Shown here: in pieces, positions 15,475-24,553 of the stretch | Layout of the letters: every line of letters starts with the position of its first letter | How positions within the stretch are numbered: position 1 is the first letter of the stretch | Origin: JBOZRQ01 sp050789255 | Lineage (GTDB): Bacteria; Bacillota; Sulfobacillia; Symbiobacteriales; Symbiobacteriaceae | Direction of reading: 5' to 3' | DNA: 64,000 nucleotides | Assembly (NCBI GenBank): GCA_050789255.1 | Contig: JBOZRQ010000011.1 | Span: forward strand, 113,215-177,214 | Translations under genes and position numbers: made by a program | Notes under the pieces: model-generated | Told to the model about the DNA's origin: nothing | Databases searched by the model: none | The model's input: the letters and a program-made list of their open reading frames with translations, nothing else

Positions 15475-16896
15475 TTGAAGAAGCGGGCGTTGGCGGTCCT
15501 CGCGGTCCTGATCCTGGGCACCGGTCTGGTGTGGTTGAACTGGACTCCTCAGCCCCCGTCTGGCACCCCTCCGGCGCCGCCGGTACCGGTGGCGATCACG
15601 CTAGAGCCGAACTCAGGGCCGCCTGGGACAGAGGTGACGGTACGAATCCGGCTCAAGGAGCCGGAGAAGGCCTGGGCTGGTCATGACGGCCAGTCGTGGA
15701 ACTTCCAGCTCTGCTGGGGCAAGTGCGTGTCCCAGCAGTGGGCTCAGACGGTCTGGCCCAAACCTTCGCCCGAGGACCCGCACCTCTTCGTGGGCACGGT
15801 GCAGGTGCCCAGCTTCATAAACGGGGTGCGGCAGAAGAAAGGCACCGTCGAGGTCCTGCTGGCCTGCACCTTGGCACCGGAGCCCGACTGCTTGAGCCGC
15901 CCGGAATCCCGAACCACCTTCCGCCTTTCCGATGAGCTTCGGGCTGTGGCGTGGCAGGCGATGCCGACGAGGAGCTTCCAGTCCGTACCGGCTCTGGATC
16001 GGAGCGCCTCCCCGGCCGCCGATCCGACCAATCCTGACCGCCAACTTCGGTGCGTGTCGGGGTCCCCAAATCCGGACGTCCCGGACCGGCCTCACCTGCG
16101 GGTGACGACTGACGCATGGAAAACGTGGAAGACGATCCCCCTGACGGGCGTCCACCTGGGCGCCATGGCGGGCATCTCAGGCTGCCGGGCAGCAACCCTG
16201 GACCCGGTGGCTCCCGAGAGCTTCTACGTGGCGGGCGGCGGTCACCGGGGTGCATCTGGCCCAGGCCGCTTCCCACGCCCCGCATACACGGCCGATGGCG
16301 GAGCCACCTGGAATCCGGTGCCGCCTCCCCAGGGCTATGACGCCTTGGATTTCCTGGGGTACACAGCGTCCCCGGAGAGTGTGACCGCCTGGTTCGCCCA
16401 GCCTGACAAGAATGGGCTGCCGCTCTCCTTCGCCGGGTCACGCACCAGGAATGGCGGGCGCACCTGGGAGACCGCGCCGCTTGAATGCCCCATGACCGGC
16501 CCGTGCGCCTGGGAGGTCCCGACCGCACTGTACAGCCGGCTGGAACGCGGCCTGCTTCGGTCCGAAGATGGCGGCAAATCCTGGCTTTGGGCCGAGTGGG
16601 AGGGCGCCCGCCTGCAGGGCAGGAACCGCGGCTTTCCGATCTTCCACATCTCCGGGGAGACCATGGAGATGCTCCTCGCCGACGGGTCGGACGACTTTTC
16701 TCTGGACTACGCACCCCTCCTGCAGTCCGCCGATGGAGGCAGAACCTGGACCTGGGTTGACCTGCCTGAACCGCCGGGCGGGTGGATGAGGGATCCTGAT
16801 CTGCAGATGGGCGCCGATGGCTCCCTGCTGTATCGGAACGCCCAAGATATCCGTTTCCGCCTCCCGCAGGGCGTCGCTGCCTGGGAGCGCCAATAA
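15475..16896 (+). CDS. Secreted Asp-box (BNR/sialidase-fold) protein
   Basis: A 473-residue exported protein. TTG start with GGAGG eight bases upstream; signal/anchor helix about 3-22 (ALAVLAVLILGTGLVWL) and a Pro-rich linker. Residues about 38-150 form a beta domain opening with ITLEPNSGPPGTEVTVRI, similar to TIG-type sandwiches. The remainder is a beta-propeller with repeated Asp-boxes: TADGGATW, TRNGGRTW, SEDGGKSW and SADGGRTW, the motif of sialidases and plant HCF136-like proteins. The Arg triad and Tyr/Glu of true sialidases are not evident, so a binding rather than a hydrolytic role is more likely. Monocistronic, ending at a bidirectional terminator. Confidence 0.75.
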   Translation: MKKRALAVLAVLILGTGLVWLNWTPQPPSGTPPAPPVPVAITLEPNSGPPGTEVTVRIRLKEPEKAWAGHDGQSWNFQLCWGKCVSQQWAQTVWPKPSPEDPHLFVGTVQVPSFINGVRQKKGTVEVLLACTLAPEPDCLSRPESRTTFRLSDELRAVAWQAMPTRSFQSVPALDRSASPAADPTNPDRQLRCVSGSPNPDVPDRPHLRVTTDAWKTWKTIPLTGVHLGAMAGISGCRAATLDPVAPESFYVAGGGHRGASGPGRFPRPAYTADGGATWNPVPPPQGYDALDFLGYTASPESVTAWFAQPDKNGLPLSFAGSRTRNGGRTWETAPLECPMTGPCAWEVPTALYSRLERGLLRSEDGGKSWLWAEWEGARLQGRNRGFPIFHISGETMEMLLADGSDDFSLDYAPLLQSADGGRTWTWVDLPEPPGGWMRDPDLQMGADGSLLYRNAQDIRFRLPQGVAAWERQ

Positions 16897-16901
16897 GGAA
16901 A

Positions 16902-16936
16902 GAGCCGCCTGGACCTGAACGTCCTGGCGGCTCCTT
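16902..16936. terminator. Bidirectional terminator between convergent genes
   Basis: GAGCCGCCTGGAC pairs with GTCCTGGCGGCTC over a six-base loop. It lies between the Asp-box gene (+) and the SnoaL-like gene (-); the T-tract is poor on the plus side (ctccttgcgtt). Confidence 0.7.
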
Positions 16937-16939
16937 GCG

Positions 16940-17353
16940 TTAATTCGAGGCGGGCTGGATGGTGACGCCCATCTGCCGGAGCTGGGCCAGGCCGTTCTGG
17001 AGGGCCCAGACCTCGACGATGCGCTCGTCTGCGATTCGGAGCATGTGCATCCCGGTCCAGGTGATGGACTTGCCGGTCGGCGGAATGAAGTTCCAGAGCG
17101 TCCCGCCATGGGTCGCTGTCGCCGTCCAGCGGAGGGCCACACGGTCATCGGCCGCGAAGATGTCGTCTATGGTGTACTGGATATCCGGAAACGTTGTGCG
17201 GTTGCGGAGGTGCCACTGCTTGGTCTCCTCGACCGTGCTGGGGCGGCCCTCATTCTCGTAGGTCTCGGGATGAAAGTCGGCCAGGCGATCCAGATCTCCC
17301 GCATTCCACACCTGATCGACCCATCGGCGTACGAGCTCGACGTTTGCTGCCAT
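16940..17353 (-). CDS. SnoaL-like ester-cyclase family protein
   Basis: A 137-residue protein of the SnoaL/NTF2-like alpha+beta-barrel family: ANVELVRRWVDQVWNAGDLD, then FHPETYENEG, FPDIQYTIDDIFAADDRVAL and the conserved end GKSITWTGMHMLRIADERIV. Many members are uncharacterised small-molecule cyclases or hydrolases. Start at ATG 17353 with TGGAGG six bases upstream; the frame is open to 17428, but that part lies inside ftsK. It begins 17 bases downstream of the ftsK stop in the same direction, so the two may be co-transcribed without any functional link. Confidence 0.8.
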   Translation of the reverse strand: MAANVELVRRWVDQVWNAGDLDRLADFHPETYENEGRPSTVEETKQWHLRNRTTFPDIQYTIDDIFAADDRVALRWTATATHGGTLWNFIPPTGKSITWTGMHMLRIADERIVEVWALQNGLAQLRQMGVTIQPASN

Positions 17354-17369
17354 GGCGCGCCTCCAAAGG

Positions 17370-19619
17370 TTATTCCTGCTCGCCCACCGGGAGCTCCTCG
17401 GAGCCGTCCTCCGTGGCCCCAAACTCATCCCGCCACTGGGCGAGGCTGATCAGCACGTCCCGGGGCTTCGAGCCCTGGTGGGGGCCGACGAAGCCCCGCT
17501 CCTCCATCATGTCGATCAGGCGGACCGCCTTGTTGTAGTTGCAGCGCAGCCGGCGCTGGAGGATCGAGACCGAGGCCTGACCGTGCTCGATGACCACGCG
17601 CACCGCCATGGGGAAGGCCGCATCGGCGGCGGAGGGCGCCGCAGCCTCCTCGGGGGCGCCGCCCTTGGCCTTCTTGTCGGTCTCGACGGCCACCTCCTGG
17701 GCGGTGAAGACGGGCTTGCCCTGGACTTTCACGTACCGGACCAGCCCCTCCACGGCGTGCTCGTCGATGAAGGCGCCCTGGGCCCGGACGGGCTTGGGCA
17801 GCCCGCTGGGGTGGTAGAGCATGTCGCCCCGGCCCAGCAGCCGCTCGGCGCCCGCTGCGTCCATGATGACCCGGGAGTCGATCTGCGAGGAGACGGCGAA
17901 GGCGATGCGGGAGGGGACGTTGGCCTTGATCAGGCCGGTGATCACGTCGACCCGGGGCGACTGGGTGGCGATCACCAGGTGCATGCCGCAGGCCCGGGCC
18001 ATTTGGGCGAGGCGGCAGATGGCGTCCTCGACGTCGGCCGGGGCGACCATCATCAGGTCAGCCAGCTCGTCGATGAAGATCACCACGTAGGGCAGGGGCT
18101 GCCGGGGATGCTCCGGGTCGGGACCGGGGTCGGCAGCCACCACCTGGTTGTACTGCTGGATGTTGCGAACCCCCATGGCTGCGAAGAGCGCATAGCGGTT
18201 CTCCATCTCCTTGACGGCGCCCTTGAGGTAACCAGCGGCCTTCTTCACATCGATGATGACCGGGGCGGTCAGGTGCGGAATGCCGTTGTAGACGGAGAGC
18301 TCGACCATTTTGGGGTCGATCATCAGCATTTTGACCTCATCGGGCCGGGCCTTGAAGAGCAGCGAGCAGATGATGGTGTTCATGCAGACCGACTTGCCGG
18401 AGCCGGTGGAGCCGGCGATGAGCATGTGCGGCATGCGGGCCAGGTCGCCGATGACCGGGTTGCCGGCGTTGTCCTTGCCGAAGGCGACCGCCAGCTTGGA
18501 GGGGTGGTTGCGGAACTGGGGCATCTCCAGGACTTCCCGCAGCGGCACCATCTGGCGCTCCTTGTTGGGCACCTCAATGCCCACCGCCGACTTGCCCGGG
18601 ATGGGCGCCTCGATGCGGATGCCCTCGGCGGCCAGCGCCAGGGCCAGGTCGTCGGAGAGCTGGGTGAACTTGTTGACCCGCACGCCCGGGGCGGGTTGCA
18701 GCTCGTAGCGGGTGACCACCGGCCCGGGGGAGATGTCGACCACCTTCGCCTCGACGCCGAAGGTCTTGAGCGTGTGCTCCAGGAGGATGGCCCGCTCGAT
18801 GTGCTCATCGTCGCTGACGACCACCGCAGCGGCCGGCACGGGGAGCATGTCAGGGGTGGGCAACTGGTACGAGCCGTCGGTCGGCTCGGCAGCGATGACC
18901 TTGGGCAGGGGCATCGGCAGGACCTGCGCCGGTTGGGGAACCACAGGCGCCGGCTCCTCATCGGGCTCGGGCTCCGGCTCGGGCTCTGGCTCTGGCTTCT
19001 TCCCGCCGTGGATGACGGTCAGGAGGGGGCGCCCGGCCTGGACCGGCGGCTCCTCCTCTTCAACCATCGGTTCAGGCTCGGGCTCAGCCACCACAACAAG
19101 GGGCATCTCCTCGGCCACCGGGGCAGGTGGCGGCGCCGTCACGGGCTCCCGGCCCGCCAGGATCGGCCGGGCGTTCGGATAGAGCGGCGGCGGGATCACC
19201 GGCAGCTTGACCGCCTTCTTCTCCGGTGCGGCTGTGGCCGCCACAGGCTGCACCCGTTTGGCGGGCGCCCACTCCTGCCGCTGCATGACGGGCTTGTAGT
19301 CCGCTCCGATGGTGTTCAGGTCCATCGATGCCGCCCGGCTCTTGGGAGCGGCGACCGGGGGAGCCTCGTAGTCGCTGTGGGCCGGTGCAGTCGGCCGCCG
19401 GGTGCGCTTCTTGGGCGCCGCCGACTGGCGGGTGGTAGCCAGCAGGAGTATTGCTGCCAGGCCCAGCCCGGCCAACCAGAGCACCATGCTTCCGAACAGG
19501 TACCAGGCCAGGAGCACCAAGAAAAAAGCCGCTCCGCCCAGGTAGAGCCCATAGCCGCCGCGCCGGGAACGGCGCCGGGGCCGGGCGGAACGGGGCGTGC
19601 GTGACTGTTGAGTGGTCAA
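17370..19619 (-). CDS. ftsK: DNA translocase FtsK/SpoIIIE
   Basis: A double-stranded DNA motor that clears chromosomes from the division or sporulation septum; 749 residues. Only two transmembrane segments are visible near the N-terminus (about 25-60), fewer than the usual four. A variable Pro/Glu linker follows (PEPEPEPEPEPDEEPAPVV), then the alpha domain, the RecA-like beta domain with Walker A GSTGSGKS (about 402-409) and MLMIDPKMVELS as Walker B region, and a C-terminal winged-helix gamma domain (LQRRLRCNYNKAVRLIDMME) that reads KOPS/SRS polarity sequences. TTG start with GGTGGAGGAG upstream. Family assignment is certain; whether it serves division, sporulation or both cannot be told. Confidence 0.93.
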   Translation of the reverse strand: MTTQQSRTPRSARPRRRSRRGGYGLYLGGAAFFLVLLAWYLFGSMVLWLAGLGLAAILLLATTRQSAAPKKRTRRPTAPAHSDYEAPPVAAPKSRAASMDLNTIGADYKPVMQRQEWAPAKRVQPVAATAAPEKKAVKLPVIPPPLYPNARPILAGREPVTAPPPAPVAEEMPLVVVAEPEPEPMVEEEEPPVQAGRPLLTVIHGGKKPEPEPEPEPEPDEEPAPVVPQPAQVLPMPLPKVIAAEPTDGSYQLPTPDMLPVPAAAVVVSDDEHIERAILLEHTLKTFGVEAKVVDISPGPVVTRYELQPAPGVRVNKFTQLSDDLALALAAEGIRIEAPIPGKSAVGIEVPNKERQMVPLREVLEMPQFRNHPSKLAVAFGKDNAGNPVIGDLARMPHMLIAGSTGSGKSVCMNTIICSLLFKARPDEVKMLMIDPKMVELSVYNGIPHLTAPVIIDVKKAAGYLKGAVKEMENRYALFAAMGVRNIQQYNQVVAADPGPDPEHPRQPLPYVVIFIDELADLMMVAPADVEDAICRLAQMARACGMHLVIATQSPRVDVITGLIKANVPSRIAFAVSSQIDSRVIMDAAGAERLLGRGDMLYHPSGLPKPVRAQGAFIDEHAVEGLVRYVKVQGKPVFTAQEVAVETDKKAKGGAPEEAAAPSAADAAFPMAVRVVIEHGQASVSILQRRLRCNYNKAVRLIDMMEERGFVGPHQGSKPRDVLISLAQWRDEFGATEDGSEELPVGEQE

Positions 19620-19711
19620 AAGCTCTCCTCCACCTGTTTCATAGACAGGAAAAGGATTCTACTGACGCCCCTCTGAGTCCTGCGTGCCACGCTCGCCTTT
19701 CCCCTGAGCCG

Positions 19712-21106
19712 TCAGGGATGCTCGATGACCGTGAGGCTGTACACGTCGTTCTGGTCCCAGGAGGTATTGGGCATCAACTCAATGGTGAGGGTGTGATTAC
19801 CGGCCGCCATCGGCTTGGCCACCGTGAACGCCGGCAGCGCCCGGTGCCGGTTCAACTCATCCGCAGCAATGTAGAGCCTGGCCGAACCGACCACCGTACC
19901 GTCGACCTTCACAAACAGCCCGACCTGGCCTTCCGCGCTCCCCATGACCGTCCCGGACAGGGTAATCGAGACGCTACCACCGTTGCTGGTGAAGTAGTGG
20001 GCGTTGGTTGTGCTGGGAGCCTCCGTGGTCGAAATGAGCGTACCGCCGGCGCTCACACAACTCCAGGTTGCGCCGGTCCACTTCAGGAACTGATTCGGAC
20101 TGGTGCAGTTGGACAGGCTCATGGTGCCGCCCGCCATGGAGAGGCCCGCCCCGGCGTTGACCGGCTGCAGGAAGCTAAGTTTGGCCTTATCCGCGGCGGA
20201 CATGGCCCCGTCGGATGTCGTCGTTGCCAGGGGGAGGGAGATCTCCGGGGTGGCTCCCCCGGTGGAGTACAACGGGGCCTTCACCGTCAGGCCGGTGATG
20301 CCGCCGGTGGTGCCGCCGGTGCCCGTGCCGTCACCGCTGGCGGTGCCGCAGGTCCAGCCGCTCCCCATCCAGGTGAGGGTCTGTCCGAACGTGGTGCAGC
20401 CCATGAGGCTGATCGTAGAACCAGAGATGGCCAGCCCCGAGCCGGCGTTGAAGCTCCGCAGGCTGTCCAGCTTGGCCTTGTCAGCAGCGGACATGGCTCC
20501 GTTGACCGTGGCCGTCGCCAGGGGCAGGGTAATCACGGGGTCGCTCCCCCCGCTGGAAGCAAGGGGTGCCATGGCGGTTACGCTGGTGACGCCGCCGCCG
20601 GCTGGCACGTCCACGGGGACCCACTCGGCGCCGTTCCACTGCAGGGTCTGTCCAACCTGCGGCTGGGCGCCGCCGACCGGGTTGCCCTTCAGCGCGGCTG
20701 CCGACGCTGCCTGAGCGGCATAGGGCACCGAGGTCAGGGGCTGCCGCGGCGAGAGCGTCGTGTATGCACCGCCGCTGCCTGCACAGCTCACGGCGGTCTC
20801 CAGCCAGCGGGGCTCACCGGTCAGGTATTGCGGGCTGAACTGAAGCATGACCGTGAACATGCCCTTATCCACCCGGACGCCGGTCACCTCCTGGGTCGCC
20901 AGCGCCGTGCCGCCGAGATCAAGGTCATAGAGGGAGATCCTGAGGTCACACAGCTCGTTGACAGGGACGCCGCCGGAGGTCAGATAGCCCTGAAAGGGAA
21001 ACGGGACTCCGGCTGGGGGTGTAGCACTGCCACGGACAACACCGCCCAGGATGCCCAGGGCGAGAAGGGTCATTACAGTAGCGACCAACCACTTGGAGCG
21101 ACGCAT
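19712..21106 (-). CDS. Secreted protein with phage tail-fibre-like repeats
   Basis: A 464-residue exported protein (signal helix about 5-25, LVATVMTLLALGILGGVV). After an N-terminal beta domain (FPFQGYLTSGGVPVNELCDL; YTTLSPRQPLTSVPYAAQAA, a conserved block of bacterial surface proteins), two units share a core of GAMSAADKAKLDSL / GAMSAADKAKLSFL, the motif common in phage tail fibres and receptor-binding proteins, each followed by a Gly-rich segment and a W-containing strand (GQTLTWMGSGW, NQFLKWTGATW). The C-terminus (about 340-464) is a beta-sandwich. ATG start with AAAGGATG upstream. Directly downstream (47 bp) of the dockerin-like gene, so probably one operon. Likely a surface adhesin or exported fibre; no phage genes are nearby. 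Confidence 0.7.
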   Translation of the reverse strand: MRRSKWLVATVMTLLALGILGGVVRGSATPPAGVPFPFQGYLTSGGVPVNELCDLRISLYDLDLGGTALATQEVTGVRVDKGMFTVMLQFSPQYLTGEPRWLETAVSCAGSGGAYTTLSPRQPLTSVPYAAQAASAAALKGNPVGGAQPQVGQTLQWNGAEWVPVDVPAGGGVTSVTAMAPLASSGGSDPVITLPLATATVNGAMSAADKAKLDSLRSFNAGSGLAISGSTISLMGCTTFGQTLTWMGSGWTCGTASGDGTGTGGTTGGITGLTVKAPLYSTGGATPEISLPLATTTSDGAMSAADKAKLSFLQPVNAGAGLSMAGGTMSLSNCTSPNQFLKWTGATWSCVSAGGTLISTTEAPSTTNAHYFTSNGGSVSITLSGTVMGSAEGQVGLFVKVDGTVVGSARLYIAADELNRHRALPAFTVAKPMAAGNHTLTIELMPNTSWDQNDVYSLTVIEHP

Positions 21107-21153
21107 ATCGGTACATCCTTTCGCAGCGTGAGAGTAAAGGGGGTGGTCAAGGT

Positions 21154-21600
21154 TCAGTCCATAATCCGCCTGGCCAGCCAGACCAGGTCCATCAGGTCGA
21201 TCCGTCCGTCGGGCACCAGGTCCAGGTGAGCGTCCCAGCCAGCCGTGGCCGAACGGTCCCCGTAGTGGGACGCCAGCCAGGACAGGTCTGCGATGCTGAC
21301 CTTGCCATCACCGTTCAGATCCGGACTCGGCCCGGTCTGGTGCACCATCGGTCCGACCCACAGCTCGTAGGTACCACCAGTGGCCCGACCGGCAACCGGT
21401 TGGTTCACTCGACTCGCCAGTTCATATGGGCCTCCGGAGCTCAATGATTCAGAGCCTACGCTGAGTATGGAGCCTAAAGGGTCGTAGCCGACTAACGCCG
21501 CTGTCGGGACCGCAGTCAACAGAACTACCAGGACCAGAAGCCATTTCGCGGGCGATGCTCGCCACAGTTGGCTAAAGCGGGTGGTGCGTAGGGGCGCCAA
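21154..21600 (-). CDS. Secreted dockerin-like protein
   Basis: About 148 residues from TTG 21600, which has AAAGGAGAG ten bases upstream; the frame extends to 21714 without a better site. After a signal helix (WLLVLVVLLTAVPTAALVG) comes a beta stretch SSGGPYELASRVNQPVAGRA and GGTYELWVGP, then two calcium-binding dockerin half-repeats: DLNGDGKVSIADLSWLASHY and VPDGRIDLMDLVWLARRI. Type I dockerins bind cohesins; isolated dockerin-like pairs are also common in non-cellulosomal secreted proteins. No cohesin is visible in the window. It precedes the tail-fibre-like gene in the same direction, suggesting joint export and assembly. Confidence 0.75.
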   Translation of the reverse strand: MAPLRTTRFSQLWRASPAKWLLVLVVLLTAVPTAALVGYDPLGSILSVGSESLSSGGPYELASRVNQPVAGRATGGTYELWVGPMVHQTGPSPDLNGDGKVSIADLSWLASHYGDRSATAGWDAHLDLVPDGRIDLMDLVWLARRIMD

Positions 21601-21821
21601 GCATCTGTTCTCTCCTTTTGTTGTCTGGTGAGTCGCCAAAGCACGCAAATTTGTTCCCTTCTGTCTACCGTAAATCCTCCCACAGTGAACTATGCACCTT
21701 TGGTGCCACCCCATTCGGCCTATCGAATCACGCCCGGTGCCTTATTGAGGGGAGCCACCGGCGCGGGTAGTCTGAGATAAGATTGCTAATTCTTATGCCA
21801 CTTGGCAGGAGGTCGCCCGCC

Positions 21822-22046
21822 ATGGCTCAAACCCGGGCCCCGAGGCTCTTTGCCGTCGACATCAACACGGCGTACTGCAAGGGCTGTGAGATCTGCGTGC
21901 AGGTCTGCCCTAAGGATCTCTTCCACATCAACGAGCGCCAGAAGGCCGTGATCCAGAACGTAGAGGCCTGCACCGGATGCCTGTCCTGCGAGATCTACTG
22001 CCCCGACTTCGCCATTAACGTCGAGGAGGTGGAAGCCCGTGTCTAA
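21822..22046 (+). CDS. korD: 2-oxoacid:ferredoxin oxidoreductase, delta (ferredoxin-like) subunit
   Basis: A 74-residue dicluster ferredoxin. Two [4Fe-4S] motifs, CKGCEICVQVCP and CTGCLSCEIYCP, carry electrons from the catalytic subunits to ferredoxin. Start at ATG 21822 with GGAGGT nine bases upstream; the frame opens at 21783 but lacks a site there. Its last 8 bases overlap the GTG start of korA, so the four kor genes are translationally coupled. A plausible promoter (TTGAGG-N17-TAGTCT) lies about 50-80 bases upstream. Fused or separate delta subunits of this type occur in 2-oxoglutarate or branched-chain 2-oxoacid oxidoreductases. Confidence 0.9.
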   Translation: MAQTRAPRLFAVDINTAYCKGCEICVQVCPKDLFHINERQKAVIQNVEACTGCLSCEIYCPDFAINVEEVEARV

Positions 22047-23178
22047 CACCACCTCCATGGTCCTGATGCAGGGCAACGAGGCGATCCTGGAGGGCGCCCT
22101 CGCCGCCGGCATGCGCTTCTACGCCGGCTACCCCATCACCCCGTCCACCGAGATCGCCGAACTCGCCGCCGAGCGGCTCCCCAAGGTCGGCGGCCGCTTC
22201 ATTCAGATGGAGGACGAGATCGCCTCCATGGCCGCCGTGGTCGGCGGCGCCCTCGCCGGCGCCAAGTCGATGACTGCCACCTCGGGCCCCGGCTTCTCGC
22301 TTAAACAGGAGAACCTCGGCTACGCCGCCCACGGCGAGATCCCGTGCGTGGTCGTCAACGTCCAGCGCATGGGTCCCAGCACCGGCCTGCCCACCTCCCC
22401 CGCCCAGGGTGACATCTACCAGGCCCGCTACGGCAGCCATGGCGACTACAGCCTGATCGCCCTGACCCCGTCGTCGGTCAACGAGGCCTATCACCTGACG
22501 ATCCGGGCCTTCAACCTCGCCGAACTCTATCGCACCCCGGTCATCATCCTGGCCGATGAGATCGTCGGCCACCTGCGGGAGCCCGTCTCCCTGCCCGACC
22601 CGACGACGCTCCATGTGGTTGAGCGTGTCCAGCCGAACTACCAGCCCGGTGAGCAGCGGGCCTACGTGCCCGACCACCGCGGGGTGCCCGTGACGCCCAC
22701 CTTCGGCCAGGGCTACCGCTTCCACGTGACCGGCCTGATCCACGGGCCGGACGGCTTTGCCACCAGCAACCCCAAGCTCGTGGACGCCGCCGTGCGCCGC
22801 CTGACCGACAAGATCGAGCAGAACATCGACGAGATCTACCACGCCGACGAGGACGGCATCGAGGACGCCGACATCGTGGTCTTCGCCTACGGCGGCACCG
22901 CCCGCTCGGCCAACCGGGCCGTCAAGCAGGCCCGCGCCAAGGGCCTGAAGGTCGGCTTCTACCGCCCCACCGTGATCTGGCCCTTCCACGACCAGCGGGT
23001 CTATAACGCCATCGTCGGCAAGAAGGCCGTCATCGTGCCCGAGCTGAACATGGGCCAGCTCGCCCGTGAGGTGGAGCGTGCCGCCAAGGGCTCCACCCAG
23101 GTGATCAAGGTGAACAAGGTCAACGGCGAGATCCTGACCCCGGCCGAAATCCTCGCAGCGATTGAGGGGGTGCGGTAA
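22039..23178 (+). CDS. korA: 2-oxoacid:ferredoxin oxidoreductase, alpha subunit
   Basis: A 379-residue subunit. It contains GYPITPSTEIAELAAERL near the N-terminus, MEDEIASMAAVVGGALAGAK (domain I pyrimidine-binding Glu) and TSGPGFSLKQENLGYAAHGE, all diagnostic of KorA/VorB-type alpha subunits. Together with the beta subunit it decarboxylates a 2-oxoacid (probably 2-oxoglutarate) to the acyl-CoA with reduction of ferredoxin. GTG start overlapping korD by eight bases; two bases separate it from korB. Whether the substrate is 2-oxoglutarate or a branched-chain 2-oxoacid cannot be fixed from sequence by eye. Confidence 0.92.
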   Translation: MSNTTSMVLMQGNEAILEGALAAGMRFYAGYPITPSTEIAELAAERLPKVGGRFIQMEDEIASMAAVVGGALAGAKSMTATSGPGFSLKQENLGYAAHGEIPCVVVNVQRMGPSTGLPTSPAQGDIYQARYGSHGDYSLIALTPSSVNEAYHLTIRAFNLAELYRTPVIILADEIVGHLREPVSLPDPTTLHVVERVQPNYQPGEQRAYVPDHRGVPVTPTFGQGYRFHVTGLIHGPDGFATSNPKLVDAAVRRLTDKIEQNIDEIYHADEDGIEDADIVVFAYGGTARSANRAVKQARAKGLKVGFYRPTVIWPFHDQRVYNAIVGKKAVIVPELNMGQLAREVERAAKGSTQVIKVNKVNGEILTPAEILAAIEGVR

Positions 23179-23180
23179 CC

Positions 23181-24014
23181 ATGGCCATCGCAGGGAAGGT
23201 CGACGTCAAGAAGTACATGCGGGTCGCCAAGTTCCCGCACATCTGGTGCCCGGGCTGCGGCCACGGCATCGTCACCTCGGCGCTGATGCGGGCGATCCAC
23301 CACGCCGGGCTCGATCAGAACAAGACCGTCATCGTCAGCGGCATCGGCTGCTCCTCCCGCGCCTCGGGCTACATGGACTTCGACACCATCCACACCACCC
23401 ACGGCCGGGCGCTGGCCTTCGCCACCGGCATCAAGATGGCCAACCCGGAGCTGAAGGTGATCGTCATGACCGGTGACGGCGACGCCTCCGCCATCGGCGG
23501 CAACCACCTGATCCACGCCGCCCGCCGCAACATCGGCATCACCTGCATCTGCCTGAACAACAACATCTACGGGATGACCAGCGGCCAGTACTCCCCCACC
23601 ACCCCGGCCTGCGCCCTGGCCACCACGGCGCCGTTTGGCAACATCGACCCCTCCTTCGACCTGTGCAAGCTGGTCCAGGGCGCCGGCGCCAGCTTTGTCG
23701 CCCGCGGCACCGCCTACCACGCCCGGGTCCTGGAGAAGCTGATGGTCAAGGCGATCCAGAACGACGGCTTCTCCTTCGTCGAGGCGATCGACCAGTGCCC
23801 CACCTACTTCGGCCGCAAGAACAAGATGGGCGACCCCTACGGCATGATGAAGCTCCAGCAGGAGAACTCCGTGCCGGTAAGCAAGGCCGCCACCATGACC
23901 GAGGAGGAGCTGGCGGGCAAGTACGTGGTCGGCGAGCTTTACAACAAGCCCCGGCTGGAGTACACCAAGGCCTACCAGCAGGTGATCGACAAGGCCACGG
24001 GGGGTAAGAAGTAA
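23181..24014 (+). CDS. korB: 2-oxoacid:ferredoxin oxidoreductase, beta (TPP-binding) subunit
   Basis: A 277-residue subunit holding thiamine diphosphate: WCPGCGHGI near residue 23, SGIGCSSRASGY, and the TPP/Mg motif GDGDASAIGGNHLIHAARRN (about 97-116) followed by NNNIYGMTSGQYSPTT. The C-G-C and later cysteines are typical of the group. ATG start immediately after korA; its stop overlaps the korC start (ATGA-type overlap). It performs the decarboxylation and hydroxyethyl-TPP-type chemistry of the complex. Confidence 0.93.
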   Translation: MAIAGKVDVKKYMRVAKFPHIWCPGCGHGIVTSALMRAIHHAGLDQNKTVIVSGIGCSSRASGYMDFDTIHTTHGRALAFATGIKMANPELKVIVMTGDGDASAIGGNHLIHAARRNIGITCICLNNNIYGMTSGQYSPTTPACALATTAPFGNIDPSFDLCKLVQGAGASFVARGTAYHARVLEKLMVKAIQNDGFSFVEAIDQCPTYFGRKNKMGDPYGMMKLQQENSVPVSKAATMTEEELAGKYVVGELYNKPRLEYTKAYQQVIDKATGGKK

Positions 24015-24541
24015 TGAAGGAGATCATGCTGACGGGCTCCGGCGGTCAGGGCATGATCCTGGCCGGGATCATTCTCGCCAAGGCCGGCATTCGGGACGGC
24101 CTGCACGTGACCCAGACCCAGTCCTACGGCCCCGAGGCCCGCGGCGGCGCCAGCCGGGCCGAGGTGATCCTCGACCAGGAAGAGATCGACTTCCCCAAGG
24201 TGACCAAGGCCGACGTGATCCTGGCCATGACCCAGGAGGCCTGCGATAAGTTCCACGGCAAGCTCCGCTCCGGCGGCACCCTGGTGGTCGATCCGATGCA
24301 CGTGATGGACCTGCCGCAGGTCGATGGCCGCATCGTCTCGGTGGAGATCACCCGCCTCGCCAAGGAAGCGACCGGCCGGCCGATTACCGCCAACATCGTG
24401 GCCCTGGGGGCGCTGAACGCTGCCTGCGGCCTGGTCAGCAGCGATGCGCTGGTGGAAGCGGTGCTGGACAGCGTGCCCCGTGGGACCGAGGCGATCAACC
24501 GCAAGGCGCTCGATGCGGGAGCGGCGGCGGTCGGGGCCTAA
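24014..24541 (+). CDS. korC: 2-oxoacid:ferredoxin oxidoreductase, gamma subunit
   Basis: A 175-residue gamma subunit, the CoA-binding module: GSGGQGMILAGIILAKAGI at the N-terminus and QSYGPEARGGASRAEVILD, both family signatures. The start ATG overlaps the korB stop, and a strong terminator follows at 24554, closing the korDABC operon. The normal length indicates an intact complex. Confidence 0.93.
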   Translation: MKEIMLTGSGGQGMILAGIILAKAGIRDGLHVTQTQSYGPEARGGASRAEVILDQEEIDFPKVTKADVILAMTQEACDKFHGKLRSGGTLVVDPMHVMDLPQVDGRIVSVEITRLAKEATGRPITANIVALGALNAACGLVSSDALVEAVLDSVPRGTEAINRKALDAGAAAVGA

Positions 24542-24553
24542 TTGATCCGAATG

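Noticed and set aside
17352..19604. 750-codon open frame on the plus strand opposite ftsK
   Set aside because: Asp/His/Gly/Leu-rich shadow of ftsK, whose Walker and winged-helix motifs are unambiguous.
19451..21229. 592-codon plus-strand frame opposite the tail-fibre-like gene
   Set aside because: Shadow frame; the minus-strand product has a signal peptide, repeats and a ribosome site.
21154..24541. Prophage region suggested by tail-fibre motifs
   Set aside because: No capsid, terminase, integrase or lysis genes are present; neighbours are housekeeping genes.
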